From: Pseudomonas capsici
GTDB lineage: Bacteria; Pseudomonadota; Gammaproteobacteria; Pseudomonadales; Pseudomonadaceae
Direction: 5' to 3'
NCBI RefSeq assembly: GCF_017165765.1
Contig: NZ_JAFGZD010000007.1
Location: 62,001 to 126,000, forward strand
DNA length: 64,000 bases
Shown here: positions 37,884-45,552 of the stretch, in pieces
Layout of the letters: each line of letters begins with the position of its first letter
Numbering within the stretch: the stretch's first letter is position 1
The notes under the pieces: generated by a model
Told to the model about the DNA's origin: nothing
Databases searched by the model: none
The model's input: the letters and a program-made list of their open reading frames with translations, nothing else
Translations under genes and position numbers: made by a program

Positions 37884-38630
37884 ATGCTTGTCTTGAACAA
37901 GGAAGTTGGCCACTCGCTACAACGTGACAAGTTTGCAAATGTTCTAGGCAGCGATTTTAGTCTGTACGGTCATTTCGCCGATTTCATCCGGCTCACCAAG
38001 AGCTGGGAGAACATGGAAGAAGACAAGTACTACGGGCAGGCCGATTCAGGCATGCGGTTTCGCCGCTATAGCGACTTTGAGTACAACCCCGTCACTCGCG
38101 ACCTGCGCCAACTCGAACATCGTGCCTATGTCCAGTCCACCGCTCATAACCGCTACGTTGGCGGCCTGGAGCGGCATTTTCAGGACTTTTCCGAAGAGGT
38201 TATCGCCTCGCCTGTGGTGCGCAGCCTTATAGACCTGGATTTTGAAGTCTATAAGCACGTACTGCCGCCGGAACTGCACAACAAGGTCTGGCAGTGTCAG
38301 ATCCATCAGATCCGTATCGAGATCAAACCGGGCAAGACGCTGGAAATCACTCCCGAAGGCATCCATTGCGATGGCTATCCTTTCAGCGGCGTGCACTTCT
38401 GGGGCAAGCAGAACGTCGAGGGTGCCCAGAGCCGGCTGTACAACACCAAGGAAGAACAACTGTCGGCACTCACCTACGATGAAGTGCTGGACACCACGTT
38501 CTTCCTGGACCGGGAAATGCGCCATTACGTAACGCCTGCGAGCAATCGCGACCCGCACAAAATGGCCTATCGTCAGATCATGGCTATTTCATTTTCCTTG
38601 CCGGGGACGTCTTTTGACATTGTTCGCTGA
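37884..38630 (+). CDS. 2OG-Fe(II) dioxygenase, free-amino-acid-hydroxylase-like (PF10014 type)
   Basis: 248 residues. The iron-binding H161-C-D163 (EGIHCDGYPFSG) and distal H214 (MRHYVTPA) are followed by R230 (MAYRQIMAISF), the expected 2-oxoglutarate contact. The layout fits PF10014, whose characterised members hydroxylate free L-amino acids such as isoleucine, leucine or methionine. No signal peptide, so cytosolic. It overlaps the GNAT gene by 17 bases and heads an apparent operon with GNAT-azlC-azlD. The substrate is unknown. Confidence 0.83.
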   Translation: MLVLNKEVGHSLQRDKFANVLGSDFSLYGHFADFIRLTKSWENMEEDKYYGQADSGMRFRRYSDFEYNPVTRDLRQLEHRAYVQSTAHNRYVGGLERHFQDFSEEVIASPVVRSLIDLDFEVYKHVLPPELHNKVWQCQIHQIRIEIKPGKTLEITPEGIHCDGYPFSGVHFWGKQNVEGAQSRLYNTKEEQLSALTYDEVLDTTFFLDREMRHYVTPASNRDPHKMAYRQIMAISFSLPGTSFDIVR

Positions 38631-39069
38631 AAATCTCGAACCCGCAGAAATTGCCCTTCTCAAACGAGCGACTTATCAGGATGCCGCGCTGCTTGAGAAC
38701 TTTTTCCGCTCTTTCAAGGAAGTCGCTTTCTGCCAATGGCAGGACACCAAATGTCTGCAGCGAATCCTGACCCGCGAAACCACCATCGCCTATCTGGCCA
38801 AGGATGCCAAAGGTGATGTCGTCGGTGCGGTCATGGGGGGCGTACTGGGGACTCGCGGGACCATCAATCATCTGGCGGTCAGTCCTGAATCTCGTGGTCA
38901 GGGCGTCGGACAGTGTCTGGTGGATGCTGCCACCGCGGACATGAAACGTCTCAATGTGCGACGCATGTTCCTGTTCGTCGACGGCGATAATCTGGTGGGG
39001 CGCAATTTCTGGAACAGCCTGGGTTTTCATGAGCCCAAAGGCGAAATCACTTGCGAGAAAGACCTTTGA
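38614..39069 (+). CDS. GNAT family N-acetyltransferase
   Basis: 151 residues from a TTG at 38614, which has GGGGA six bases upstream and overlaps the dioxygenase stop by 17 bases. The acetyl-CoA loop is in LAVSPESRGQGVGQCLVDAA (motif A, R/Q-x-x-G-x-G/A), with the C-terminal NLVGRNFWNSLGFHE. It should transfer an acetyl group to an amine. In this operon a (hydroxylated) amino acid or a toxic analogue is a reasonable substrate guess, but this is inference. Confidence 0.85.
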   Translation: MTLFAENLEPAEIALLKRATYQDAALLENFFRSFKEVAFCQWQDTKCLQRILTRETTIAYLAKDAKGDVVGAVMGGVLGTRGTINHLAVSPESRGQGVGQCLVDAATADMKRLNVRRMFLFVDGDNLVGRNFWNSLGFHEPKGEITCEKDL

Positions 39070-39782
39070 GCAAGCTATCGATCGATCAAACCATGTCGGC
39101 TCCCAAGCAGAAGTCCAGTGCATTCGCTGAAGCCAGCCCGGTCGTGGCCGGCTACTTTGCCGTTGCCTTCGTGTTCGGGCTCATGGCGATCAACGCGGGC
39201 TTTCCGCTCTGGTTGCCGGTCGCGATGTGCCTGTTCGTCTATGCCGGTGCTTCGCAGTTCGCCGCTCTGGCGCTGCTGAGCGCGGGGGCTTCGTTGCCGA
39301 CGATCATCCTCACGACGTTCCTGATCAATGCCCGGCACATGCTGATGTCGGTGTACATGGCCAAGGCCTTGCGCCCCCTGAAACTGACGCGTCTGGAGCG
39401 TTTCTGCTATGGCGCAGAACTGACCGACGAGTCGTTCGCATTCCACAGTGTACGGCTCGGCAAGGACCAGCCTGTCACGGCCCGTTATCTGATCGGCTTC
39501 AACCTCTACTGCCATACGGCGTGGGTGGCCGGTGGTCTGATCGGTGCCTTGTGCGCGCAGTATGCGGCGCATCTGGTGAGCTACAAACTCGACTACGCCT
39601 TGAGCGCCATGATGCTCTACGTGCTGGTTTCGCTGTGCGATACCCGCAAGAAGCTCATTGCAGCAATGGTGGCCGTGGTTGCCATGGGCGGGCTCAGCCT
39701 GCTGGGCGATTCCGCCTTCAATGTATTTATTGCCACACTTCTGGGTTGCGGGGCCGGACTATGTCTGAACAAACGTTCCTGA
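39066..39782 (+). CDS. azlC: AzlC family branched-chain amino acid exporter, large subunit
   Basis: 238 residues with about seven membrane helices. The AzlC signature appears as VFGLMAINAGFP, YAGASQFAAL and TFLINARHMLMS. With AzlD it exports branched-chain or related amino acids. I choose the TTG at 39066, which overlaps the GNAT stop (TTGA); ATG at 39093 is an alternative with no Shine-Dalgarno. The 3' end overlaps azlD by 22 bases. Confidence 0.88.
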   Translation: MSKLSIDQTMSAPKQKSSAFAEASPVVAGYFAVAFVFGLMAINAGFPLWLPVAMCLFVYAGASQFAALALLSAGASLPTIILTTFLINARHMLMSVYMAKALRPLKLTRLERFCYGAELTDESFAFHSVRLGKDQPVTARYLIGFNLYCHTAWVAGGLIGALCAQYAAHLVSYKLDYALSAMMLYVLVSLCDTRKKLIAAMVAVVAMGGLSLLGDSAFNVFIATLLGCGAGLCLNKRS

Positions 39783-40078
39783 TTCTGGCGGTGGCGGCGA
39801 TGGTCGCCGTCACGCTGCTGCCACGCACCCTGCCGTTGCAGGTCAATACCGAGCACTGGCCGGACTTTATCGCCAAGGCGCTGGAATACCTGCCTGTGGC
39901 GATCGTTGCCGCCATTACCGTCACCCCGCTGCTGATCAAGAACCAGCAACTGCAACTGGACCGCCCCGAGTTTCTTGCCGCGATCCCGACGCTGTTATGC
40001 GCATACCTGAGCAGGAATCTGTTTCTCAGTGTGGCGCTGGGTGTGGCGGCCTACATTGCTATCAGTGCTGTCCTGTAA
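39761..40078 (+). CDS. azlD: AzlD family branched-chain amino acid exporter, small subunit
   Basis: 105 residues with four membrane helices, the small partner of AzlC. The family segment TLLPRTLPLQV and the C-terminal VALGVAAYIAISAVL are typical. Its start lies within azlC. Its last 84 bases are antisense to the 3' end of the convergent LysR gene. It completes the dioxygenase-GNAT-azlCD operon. Confidence 0.87.
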   Translation: MSEQTFLILAVAAMVAVTLLPRTLPLQVNTEHWPDFIAKALEYLPVAIVAAITVTPLLIKNQQLQLDRPEFLAAIPTLLCAYLSRNLFLSVALGVAAYIAISAVL

Positions 40079-40918
40079 TGCGGTGTGAACCACGTAATTC
40101 AGGGCCTGGCACGACAGGCTCGAATTGTTCACCACCAGATGCACCTCCAGCGAGTCCTCGAAGCCAGGCACGATGGTCAGGCCACTGTGTTCGGCAACGC
40201 TTCTGGATACCAAGCCAATGCCGTCCAGTTGCCTGATCAAAGAGAGCGTCAGGGTCTCGCTGCCCGAGTACACAATGCTCGGCGGCTTGCCTTTCTTGGG
40301 CGTGCCGCCGGCAATGAAGCGCTGGAAGCTGTCCGAGTACGGGCAATTGCTGCTGGGGCGAACCTGGAGTTTTTCATTGAGCGCAGACAGCGGTGTATCT
40401 TTCGGGCCGCAATGCACGCCCACGACCTGGACTTGCACGAAGGGCAGCAGAACGCTGGGCCTTATGGATTGCGGTCCGATCAGCACTGCCATATCGAAGC
40501 TCTCGTGATTGAGCTTGCTCAGGTTCTCTACCGATTCGGCGTAGCTGAACTCCAGCTGGCAGTCGTCGAACGCCTCGATCATGCGCGCCACGATGCAGCG
40601 ATTGACCTCGCTCGACAAGGTGCTGTTGAGCGCCACCCGCAGGATTCGCGAGGACGACACATTGAGCGCGGCAACCTTGTTGTCCAGTTGCCGGGAAGCC
40701 TCCAGCACCTGTTCCATATAGGGCTCGAGTTCCTGGCCCGCACTGGTCAGGGTCAGGCCCTTGTTGGAGCGCTTGAAAAGCTTGAAGCCAAACTGCGCTT
40801 CGACCTTGTTCAATTGCGCGGCCAGCGCCTGGACACTGAGGCAGCAGATTTCGGACGCGGCGGTCAGAGAGCCGCACTGGGCGACTTGCATGAGATTTTT
40901 CAGAGTGCGAATGTCCAT
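39995..40918 (-). CDS. LysR-type regulator next to azlCD
   Basis: 307 residues. N-terminal HTH (about 1-60: MDIRTLKNLMQVAQCGSLTA) and an effector-binding domain. GGAGAGG lies seven bases upstream of the ATG at 40918. It is convergent with azlD and overlaps it by 84 bases, so its last 28 codons are antisense to azlD; the tail (STDSNVGRHTQRHTEKQIP) is polar and outside the usual domain. It probably controls the dioxygenase operon, but no operator is identified. Confidence 0.88.
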   Translation of the reverse strand: MDIRTLKNLMQVAQCGSLTAASEICCLSVQALAAQLNKVEAQFGFKLFKRSNKGLTLTSAGQELEPYMEQVLEASRQLDNKVAALNVSSSRILRVALNSTLSSEVNRCIVARMIEAFDDCQLEFSYAESVENLSKLNHESFDMAVLIGPQSIRPSVLLPFVQVQVVGVHCGPKDTPLSALNEKLQVRPSSNCPYSDSFQRFIAGGTPKKGKPPSIVYSGSETLTLSLIRQLDGIGLVSRSVAEHSGLTIVPGFEDSLEVHLVVNNSSLSCQALNYVVHTALQDSTDSNVGRHTQRHTEKQIPAQVCA

Positions 40919-41083
40919 GTGATGACCTCTCCACGGGATAGCGCTATTGGATTCAAACATTACCGACAAACCACTGCTGAAGCCATTTGCCTGAAGTGGA
41001 AGTCACCCTTCCATGATCTGGAACATCTTCACTGCTTATAGCGGAGCAGGTCATACGCAGTCCGTGTCTCCACGAGCTGTGGT

Positions 41084-41416
41084 TCAGGCCTTGAATATGG
41101 AGACATCCAGAGGCCGGATTTCTCCCATCCAGATGGCGTGTTCGGTGTGATCCTTCAACTCATCGCCCGTGAGCGGGTGTACAAAGACCACCAGATCGTT
41201 TCGATTGAGCGCCAGCCACAGCATCACATCGGCAAACTGCGAGTGCCCGAATGCCAGTTGGCAGCTCCAGTCCGGATGCGGCCCTACCAGTCGCTCATGA
41301 ACCCTGCCCATTTGCACGTCGAACTTTGCTGTGGCGGCTTCGCACAAGGCCCGTGCCTGTCCGATAGTCTGTGCGTCGAAATAAATGTGGGCGTGATAGC
41401 CCTGGACATCCTGCAT
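41084..41416 (-). CDS. DOPA 4,5-dioxygenase family protein
   Basis: 110 residues. His-rich motifs GYHAHIYFD near the N-terminus and VHPLTGDELKDHTEHAIW in the C-terminal part match PF08883, small non-heme dioxygenases that include fungal DOPA ring-cleaving enzymes. The bacterial members have no settled substrate. The start at 41416 has GGGAGGG upstream. It lies between two LysR genes on the same strand; a link to them is uncertain. Confidence 0.82.
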   Translation of the reverse strand: MQDVQGYHAHIYFDAQTIGQARALCEAATAKFDVQMGRVHERLVGPHPDWSCQLAFGHSQFADVMLWLALNRNDLVVFVHPLTGDELKDHTEHAIWMGEIRPLDVSIFKA

Positions 41417-41467
41417 TGCCCAGCCCTCCCTGATCCAATATGGCTCCCAGTTATCCACAGATCAGGA

Positions 41468-42418
41468 TCAAACCGCAATCGATGGTAGCGGTTTGCCACT
41501 TAATGAGTCGCCACTGAGCGCCTGTTCGCTGGCCAGCCAGTCGACAAACTGTTGCACGACCTGCAGCCGTCGCTTGCGCTGGGGCAGGATCACGTAATAA
41601 CCGCAGGCGGAAATCGCCGTGGCTGCGATGGGTCGGCACAGCAATCCCTGATCCAGCAGGTCGTCCACCAGATGCCGCCAGCCAATGGCAACCCCCTGCC
41701 CGGCGATGGCGGCCTGGATCAGCAGCGTGTAATTGTCGAAGCGCAACTGTCCGGGGGCCGGTGCCTGAGGAATATTGAGCGCCCGGAATACGCCGGCCCA
41801 GTCGAACCAGTTGTTGTTGCCTTCGCTACGCAAATGCAACAGCGCAAACTCTCGCAGCGCCTCATTGGGCAAAGGCGTCGCCCGACCGGCAAGCAGTTGC
41901 GGACTGCACACCGGAAATACCTCTTCGCTGAACAGCCAGCGGCTTTCACCCTGCTTGAAGCGCCCGTCCCCGAACAACACCGCCACATCGATATCGGCGC
42001 TGAGCATGCTGTGGCTGCGCTCGCTGGTCACCAGACTGACATCCACATCCGGGTGATGCTTGTGGAAGCGATGCAGACGCGGCATCAGCCAATAGGAGGC
42101 AAATGCAAAGTCGGTCGCCACCTGCAGCACTTCGTTCTGGCGCCGCTCGGTAATCGCGACCAGTCCGCTTTCGATGGACTGCAAGCCACTCTGCACATGG
42201 CTGAAGAGGATTTCCCCGGCTTCGGTCAGCTCGATCCCGCGATAGATCCGATTGAACAGACGAATCGCCAATTGTTCTTCCAGGCGCTTTATCTGCTGGC
42301 TGACCGCAGGCTGGGTCGTTTCCAGCTCCATGGCAGCGGCCGTGAAACTGCGCAGGCGGGCCGCTGCTTCAAAGGCTCGCAGCAGGTCCAGAGACAGGTC
42401 ACCGAGGGCTTCAAACAT
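41468..42418 (-). CDS. LysR-type regulator of choline sulfate use
   Basis: 316 residues. The N-terminal HTH (about 10-70: LDLLRAFEAAARLRSFTAAA) is of the GcvA-like subgroup. It is divergent from betC with 115 bases between, which is the usual arrangement of the choline-sulfatase regulator in pseudomonads. The gap contains a palindrome, ATACA-N8-TGTAT, at 42487-42504. Confidence 0.87.
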   Translation of the reverse strand: MFEALGDLSLDLLRAFEAAARLRSFTAAAMELETTQPAVSQQIKRLEEQLAIRLFNRIYRGIELTEAGEILFSHVQSGLQSIESGLVAITERRQNEVLQVATDFAFASYWLMPRLHRFHKHHPDVDVSLVTSERSHSMLSADIDVAVLFGDGRFKQGESRWLFSEEVFPVCSPQLLAGRATPLPNEALREFALLHLRSEGNNNWFDWAGVFRALNIPQAPAPGQLRFDNYTLLIQAAIAGQGVAIGWRHLVDDLLDQGLLCRPIAATAISACGYYVILPQRKRRLQVVQQFVDWLASEQALSGDSLSGKPLPSIAV

Positions 42419-42486
42419 AAGCTGTGCTTATCCTAGGCATTGTTTTGTGTGGGCTTTACCGCAAATCTGCATGTCTTCATCCTCGA

Positions 42487-42504
42487 ATACAGCATTTTTT
42501 GTAT
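42487..42504. promoter_or_regulatory. Candidate LysR operator between the regulator and betC
   Basis: ATACA (42487-42491) and TGTAT (42500-42504) form an inverted repeat spaced by eight bases, 29 bases before the betC start. It contains the T-N11-A style of LysR boxes. Identified by eye only. Confidence 0.45.
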
Positions 42505-42533
42505 AACCGCCAACTATGGGATGTAGCGATTAC

Positions 42534-44039
42534 ATGAAGCGCAAAAATATTCTGTTCATCATGGCCGATCAAATGGCCGCGCCAATGTTGCCGTTCTACG
42601 CACCGTCTCCTGTGAAAATGCCTAACTTGAGTCGCCTGGCTGCCGAAGGCGTGGTGTTCGACTCCGCCTACTGCAACAGTCCCTTGTGTGCGCCCTCGCG
42701 TTTTACACTGGTCAGTGGCCAGCTCCCGAGCAGGATCGGTGCCTATGACAATGCCGCGGATTTTCCTGCGGACATCCCGACTTATGCCCACTACTTGCGT
42801 GGCCTGGGCTACAAGACCGCGCTGGCGGGCAAGATGCATTTCTGCGGCCCGGACCAGTTGCATGGCTACGAAGAGCGGCTGACCAGCGATATCTATCCGG
42901 CCGACTATGGCTGGGCGGTGAACTGGGACGAACCGGATGTGCGCCCGAGCTGGTATCACAACATGTCGTCGGTACTTCAGGCCGGGCCGTGCGTGCGCAC
43001 CAACCAGCTGGATTTCGATGAAGAAGTGGTGTTCAAGGCACAGCAATACTTGTTCGATCATGTTCGTCAGGACGGTGACGCACCGTTTTGCCTGACCGTT
43101 TCCATGACTCATCCTCACGACCCGTACACCATCCCCAAACGCTACTGGGATCTGTACCGCGACGAAGACATCCCGCTGCCAGTAGCCCACGCCGATCAGG
43201 AAACGCTGGACCCTCACTCGCAGCGCCTGCTCAAGGTTTATGACCTGTGGGACAAGCCTCTGCCGGTGGACAAGATCCGCGATGCCCGTCGCGCCTACTT
43301 CGGTGCCTGCAGCTATATAGACGATAACGTCGGCAAACTGCTGCAGACCCTCGAAGAAACGGGGCTGGCCGAAGACACCATCATTGTGTTTTCGGGTGAC
43401 CACGGCGACATGCTGGGCGAGCGCGGCCTCTGGTACAAAATGCACTGGTTCGAGATGTCGGCGCGGGTGCCGCTGCTGGTTTACGCGCCGGGGCAGTTCA
43501 AGGCGGGCCGCGTCAGTGCTTCGGTGTCCACCGCCGACCTGCTGCCGACCTTTGTCGATCTGGCTGAAGGCCAACTGGACACTGGGCTGCCGCTGGACGG
43601 GCGTTCTCTGTTGCCGCATCTGCAAGGCGCAGGCGGCCACGACGAGGTATTCGGCGAATACATGGCCGAAGGCACCACCAGTCCCTTGATGATGATTCGT
43701 CGGGGCGCCTACAAATTCATCTACTCGGAACAGGACCCGTGCCTATTGTTCGATGTGGAAAACGATCCAAAGGAACAGGAAGAACTGAGCCAGTCGCCTG
43801 TCCATCAACAGATATTCAATGATTTTCTGGCCGAAGCCCGTGCCAGATGGGACATACCGGCGATACACCACCAGGTGCTCGCCAGCCAGCGTCGTCGGCG
43901 TTTCGTCGCCCGCACACTGGCCATCGGCAAGCTGAAGAGTTGGGATCACCAGCCACTGGTAGACGCCAGTCAGCAGTACATGCGCAACCATATTGATCTG
44001 GACGATCTGGAGCGCAAGGCACGTTATCCACAACCTTGA
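42534..44039 (+). CDS. betC: Choline sulfatase
   Basis: 501 residues. It hydrolyses choline-O-sulfate to choline and sulfate. The sulfatase motif C52-A-P-S-R56 (LCAPSRFTLVSG) supplies the Cys that becomes formylglycine. Metal ligands are in IMADQM and FSGDHGDMLGERG. No signal peptide, so cytosolic. The start at 42534 (MKRKNILFIMADQ) is preferred to 42516. It is divergent from its LysR regulator and followed by choX 38 bases later. Confidence 0.93.
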   Translation: MKRKNILFIMADQMAAPMLPFYAPSPVKMPNLSRLAAEGVVFDSAYCNSPLCAPSRFTLVSGQLPSRIGAYDNAADFPADIPTYAHYLRGLGYKTALAGKMHFCGPDQLHGYEERLTSDIYPADYGWAVNWDEPDVRPSWYHNMSSVLQAGPCVRTNQLDFDEEVVFKAQQYLFDHVRQDGDAPFCLTVSMTHPHDPYTIPKRYWDLYRDEDIPLPVAHADQETLDPHSQRLLKVYDLWDKPLPVDKIRDARRAYFGACSYIDDNVGKLLQTLEETGLAEDTIIVFSGDHGDMLGERGLWYKMHWFEMSARVPLLVYAPGQFKAGRVSASVSTADLLPTFVDLAEGQLDTGLPLDGRSLLPHLQGAGGHDEVFGEYMAEGTTSPLMMIRRGAYKFIYSEQDPCLLFDVENDPKEQEELSQSPVHQQIFNDFLAEARARWDIPAIHHQVLASQRRRRFVARTLAIGKLKSWDHQPLVDASQQYMRNHIDLDDLERKARYPQP

Positions 44040-44077
44040 ACCCTGCCATCACCGAGAAAACCAAAAGGGTCATATCC

Positions 44078-45004
44078 ATGAATAAGTTATCCACAGCACT
44101 GGCAGTCGGTGTCATGACGTTCTGCAGCCTGGCGGTGCATGCCGCTGACCAGAGTTGCAGCACGGTAAGAATGGCCGATCCTGGCTGGAGTGACATTGCT
44201 GCCACCAACGCCATTACCGGGTTGCTGCTTGATGGCCTGGGTTACAAGGCCAAGGTCGATACCCTGGCGGTGCCGATTGCCTTCGGTGGCCTCAAGGACG
44301 GTCAGCTGGATGTGTTTCTGGGTAACTGGATGCCGGCGCAACAGGGTTTCTACGACAAGTTCGTGGCCACCGGCGACGTGACCCAGTTGGCCAAGAACCT
44401 GCAAGGTACTGAATTCACCCTGGCCGTACCCGACTATGTCTGGGATGCCGGCGTGCATGATTTTGCCGACCTGAACAAATTCGCCGACAAGTTCAGCAAG
44501 AAAATCTACGGCATCGGCTCCGGCGCGCCGGCCAACCTGTCGCTACAGGAAATCATCAAGAAAGACGAATTCGGGCTGGGCGACTGGAAACTGGTGGAGT
44601 CCAGCGAACAGGCCATGCTGGCCGAAGTGAACCGCAACGTCAGGAGGAAAGCCTTTGTCGTCTTCCTGGGCTGGACGCCGCACCCGATGAACGTGCAGAT
44701 CAAGGGCATGCGCTATCTCAAGGGCGGCGAGAAATACTTCGGTGAAACCGGTTCGGTCTACACCCTGACCCGCAAGGGCTACGCAGAGGCCTGCCCGAAT
44801 GTGGGCAAACTGCTGACCAACCTGAGTTTCACCCTGGAAATGGAAAACAGCATCATGGCCGAGGTGGCGAATAAAAAAGTCAGCAATGCCGAGGCTGCCA
44901 AAGCCTGGATCAAGGCCAACCCGGCGGTTCTGGACAAGTGGCTCGATGGCGTGAAGACCATCGATGACAAGGAGGGATTGGCAGCGGTAAAAGCCAAGCT
45001 GTAA
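44078..45004 (+). CDS. choX: Choline ABC transporter substrate-binding protein
   Basis: 308 residues. Signal peptide about 1-23 (VHAA-DQ) and a periplasmic type II binding fold. Aromatic residues for the quaternary ammonium cage are in ADPGWSDI, LGNWMPAQ and LGWTPHPMN, as in ChoX/ProX. It should capture choline for an ABC importer, but no permease or ATPase gene is adjacent. It is in operon with betC and followed by a terminator at 45114. Confidence 0.92.
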   Translation: MNKLSTALAVGVMTFCSLAVHAADQSCSTVRMADPGWSDIAATNAITGLLLDGLGYKAKVDTLAVPIAFGGLKDGQLDVFLGNWMPAQQGFYDKFVATGDVTQLAKNLQGTEFTLAVPDYVWDAGVHDFADLNKFADKFSKKIYGIGSGAPANLSLQEIIKKDEFGLGDWKLVESSEQAMLAEVNRNVRRKAFVVFLGWTPHPMNVQIKGMRYLKGGEKYFGETGSVYTLTRKGYAEACPNVGKLLTNLSFTLEMENSIMAEVANKKVSNAEAAKAWIKANPAVLDKWLDGVKTIDDKEGLAAVKAKL

Positions 45005-45113
45005 GAGCACGCTTCAGAAAACGGTATCGAGCTATCCAATCGAGTGTGCAAGTGCCTGCGCGCTCATTCTATCGGTCAAATATGTTGCTGAATGTATGAC
45101 CGAGAACCATCGA

Positions 45114-45138
45114 CCCAGCCAGCCTCTGGCTGGGTTTT
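45114..45138 (+). terminator. Terminator after choX
   Basis: CCCAGCCAG (45114-45122) pairs perfectly with CTGGCTGGG (45126-45134) around a three-base loop and is followed by TTTT. A good intrinsic terminator for betC-choX. Confidence 0.85.
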
Positions 45139-45552
45139 CCCCTGCCGATACGGCCTCTTTCACTGCACTGCGACGACCGTCGATCCAATAAATTGCGATG
45201 GAATTGCTCCGGGCATTCCATTGCGTCATGCCGTTCCCGAACCATCCCCTTGCCATGCTGGAAGCGACGTTCTAGCCACTTGTGGGGGCAATACGGACAA
45301 CTCATTTGTGTCGTTATTAGATACGAATTCTCGTTTTCGTATGCCGATTTGGCATGAGGTAGTCGTTTATGGCATTAGACGTACCAGAGTGCCATGGGAA
45401 TAGTTGCGCCTTTTTTCACCTGCTATAGAGCGCTATTGCTCGTTTGCAGGGACCTTTTCTGGGCGTTTCCGGTTTCGACACTGTCTCTGGAAAAAACAGT
45501 TTCAGCATGTCGGTTCTGGATATGTTCAGCCACTAAAAACAAGGGTAATTGA
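45139..45552. other. 414-base gap before the symporter gene
   Basis: No gene is supported here. A leftward frame at 45069-45305 begins with MSCPYCPHKW (a possible CxxC), but the rest is not recognisable and it crosses the terminator. Short inverted repeats occur, such as ATGCC-N5-GGCAT near 45340. The right end must hold the symporter promoter and leader. It may be a decayed gene. Confidence 0.4.

Noticed and set aside
45069..45305. Leftward 78-residue frame beginning MSCPYCPHKW as a zinc-finger gene
   Set aside because: Only one CxxC pair, no clear second half, and it crosses the choX terminator. Kept only as a possible remnant.
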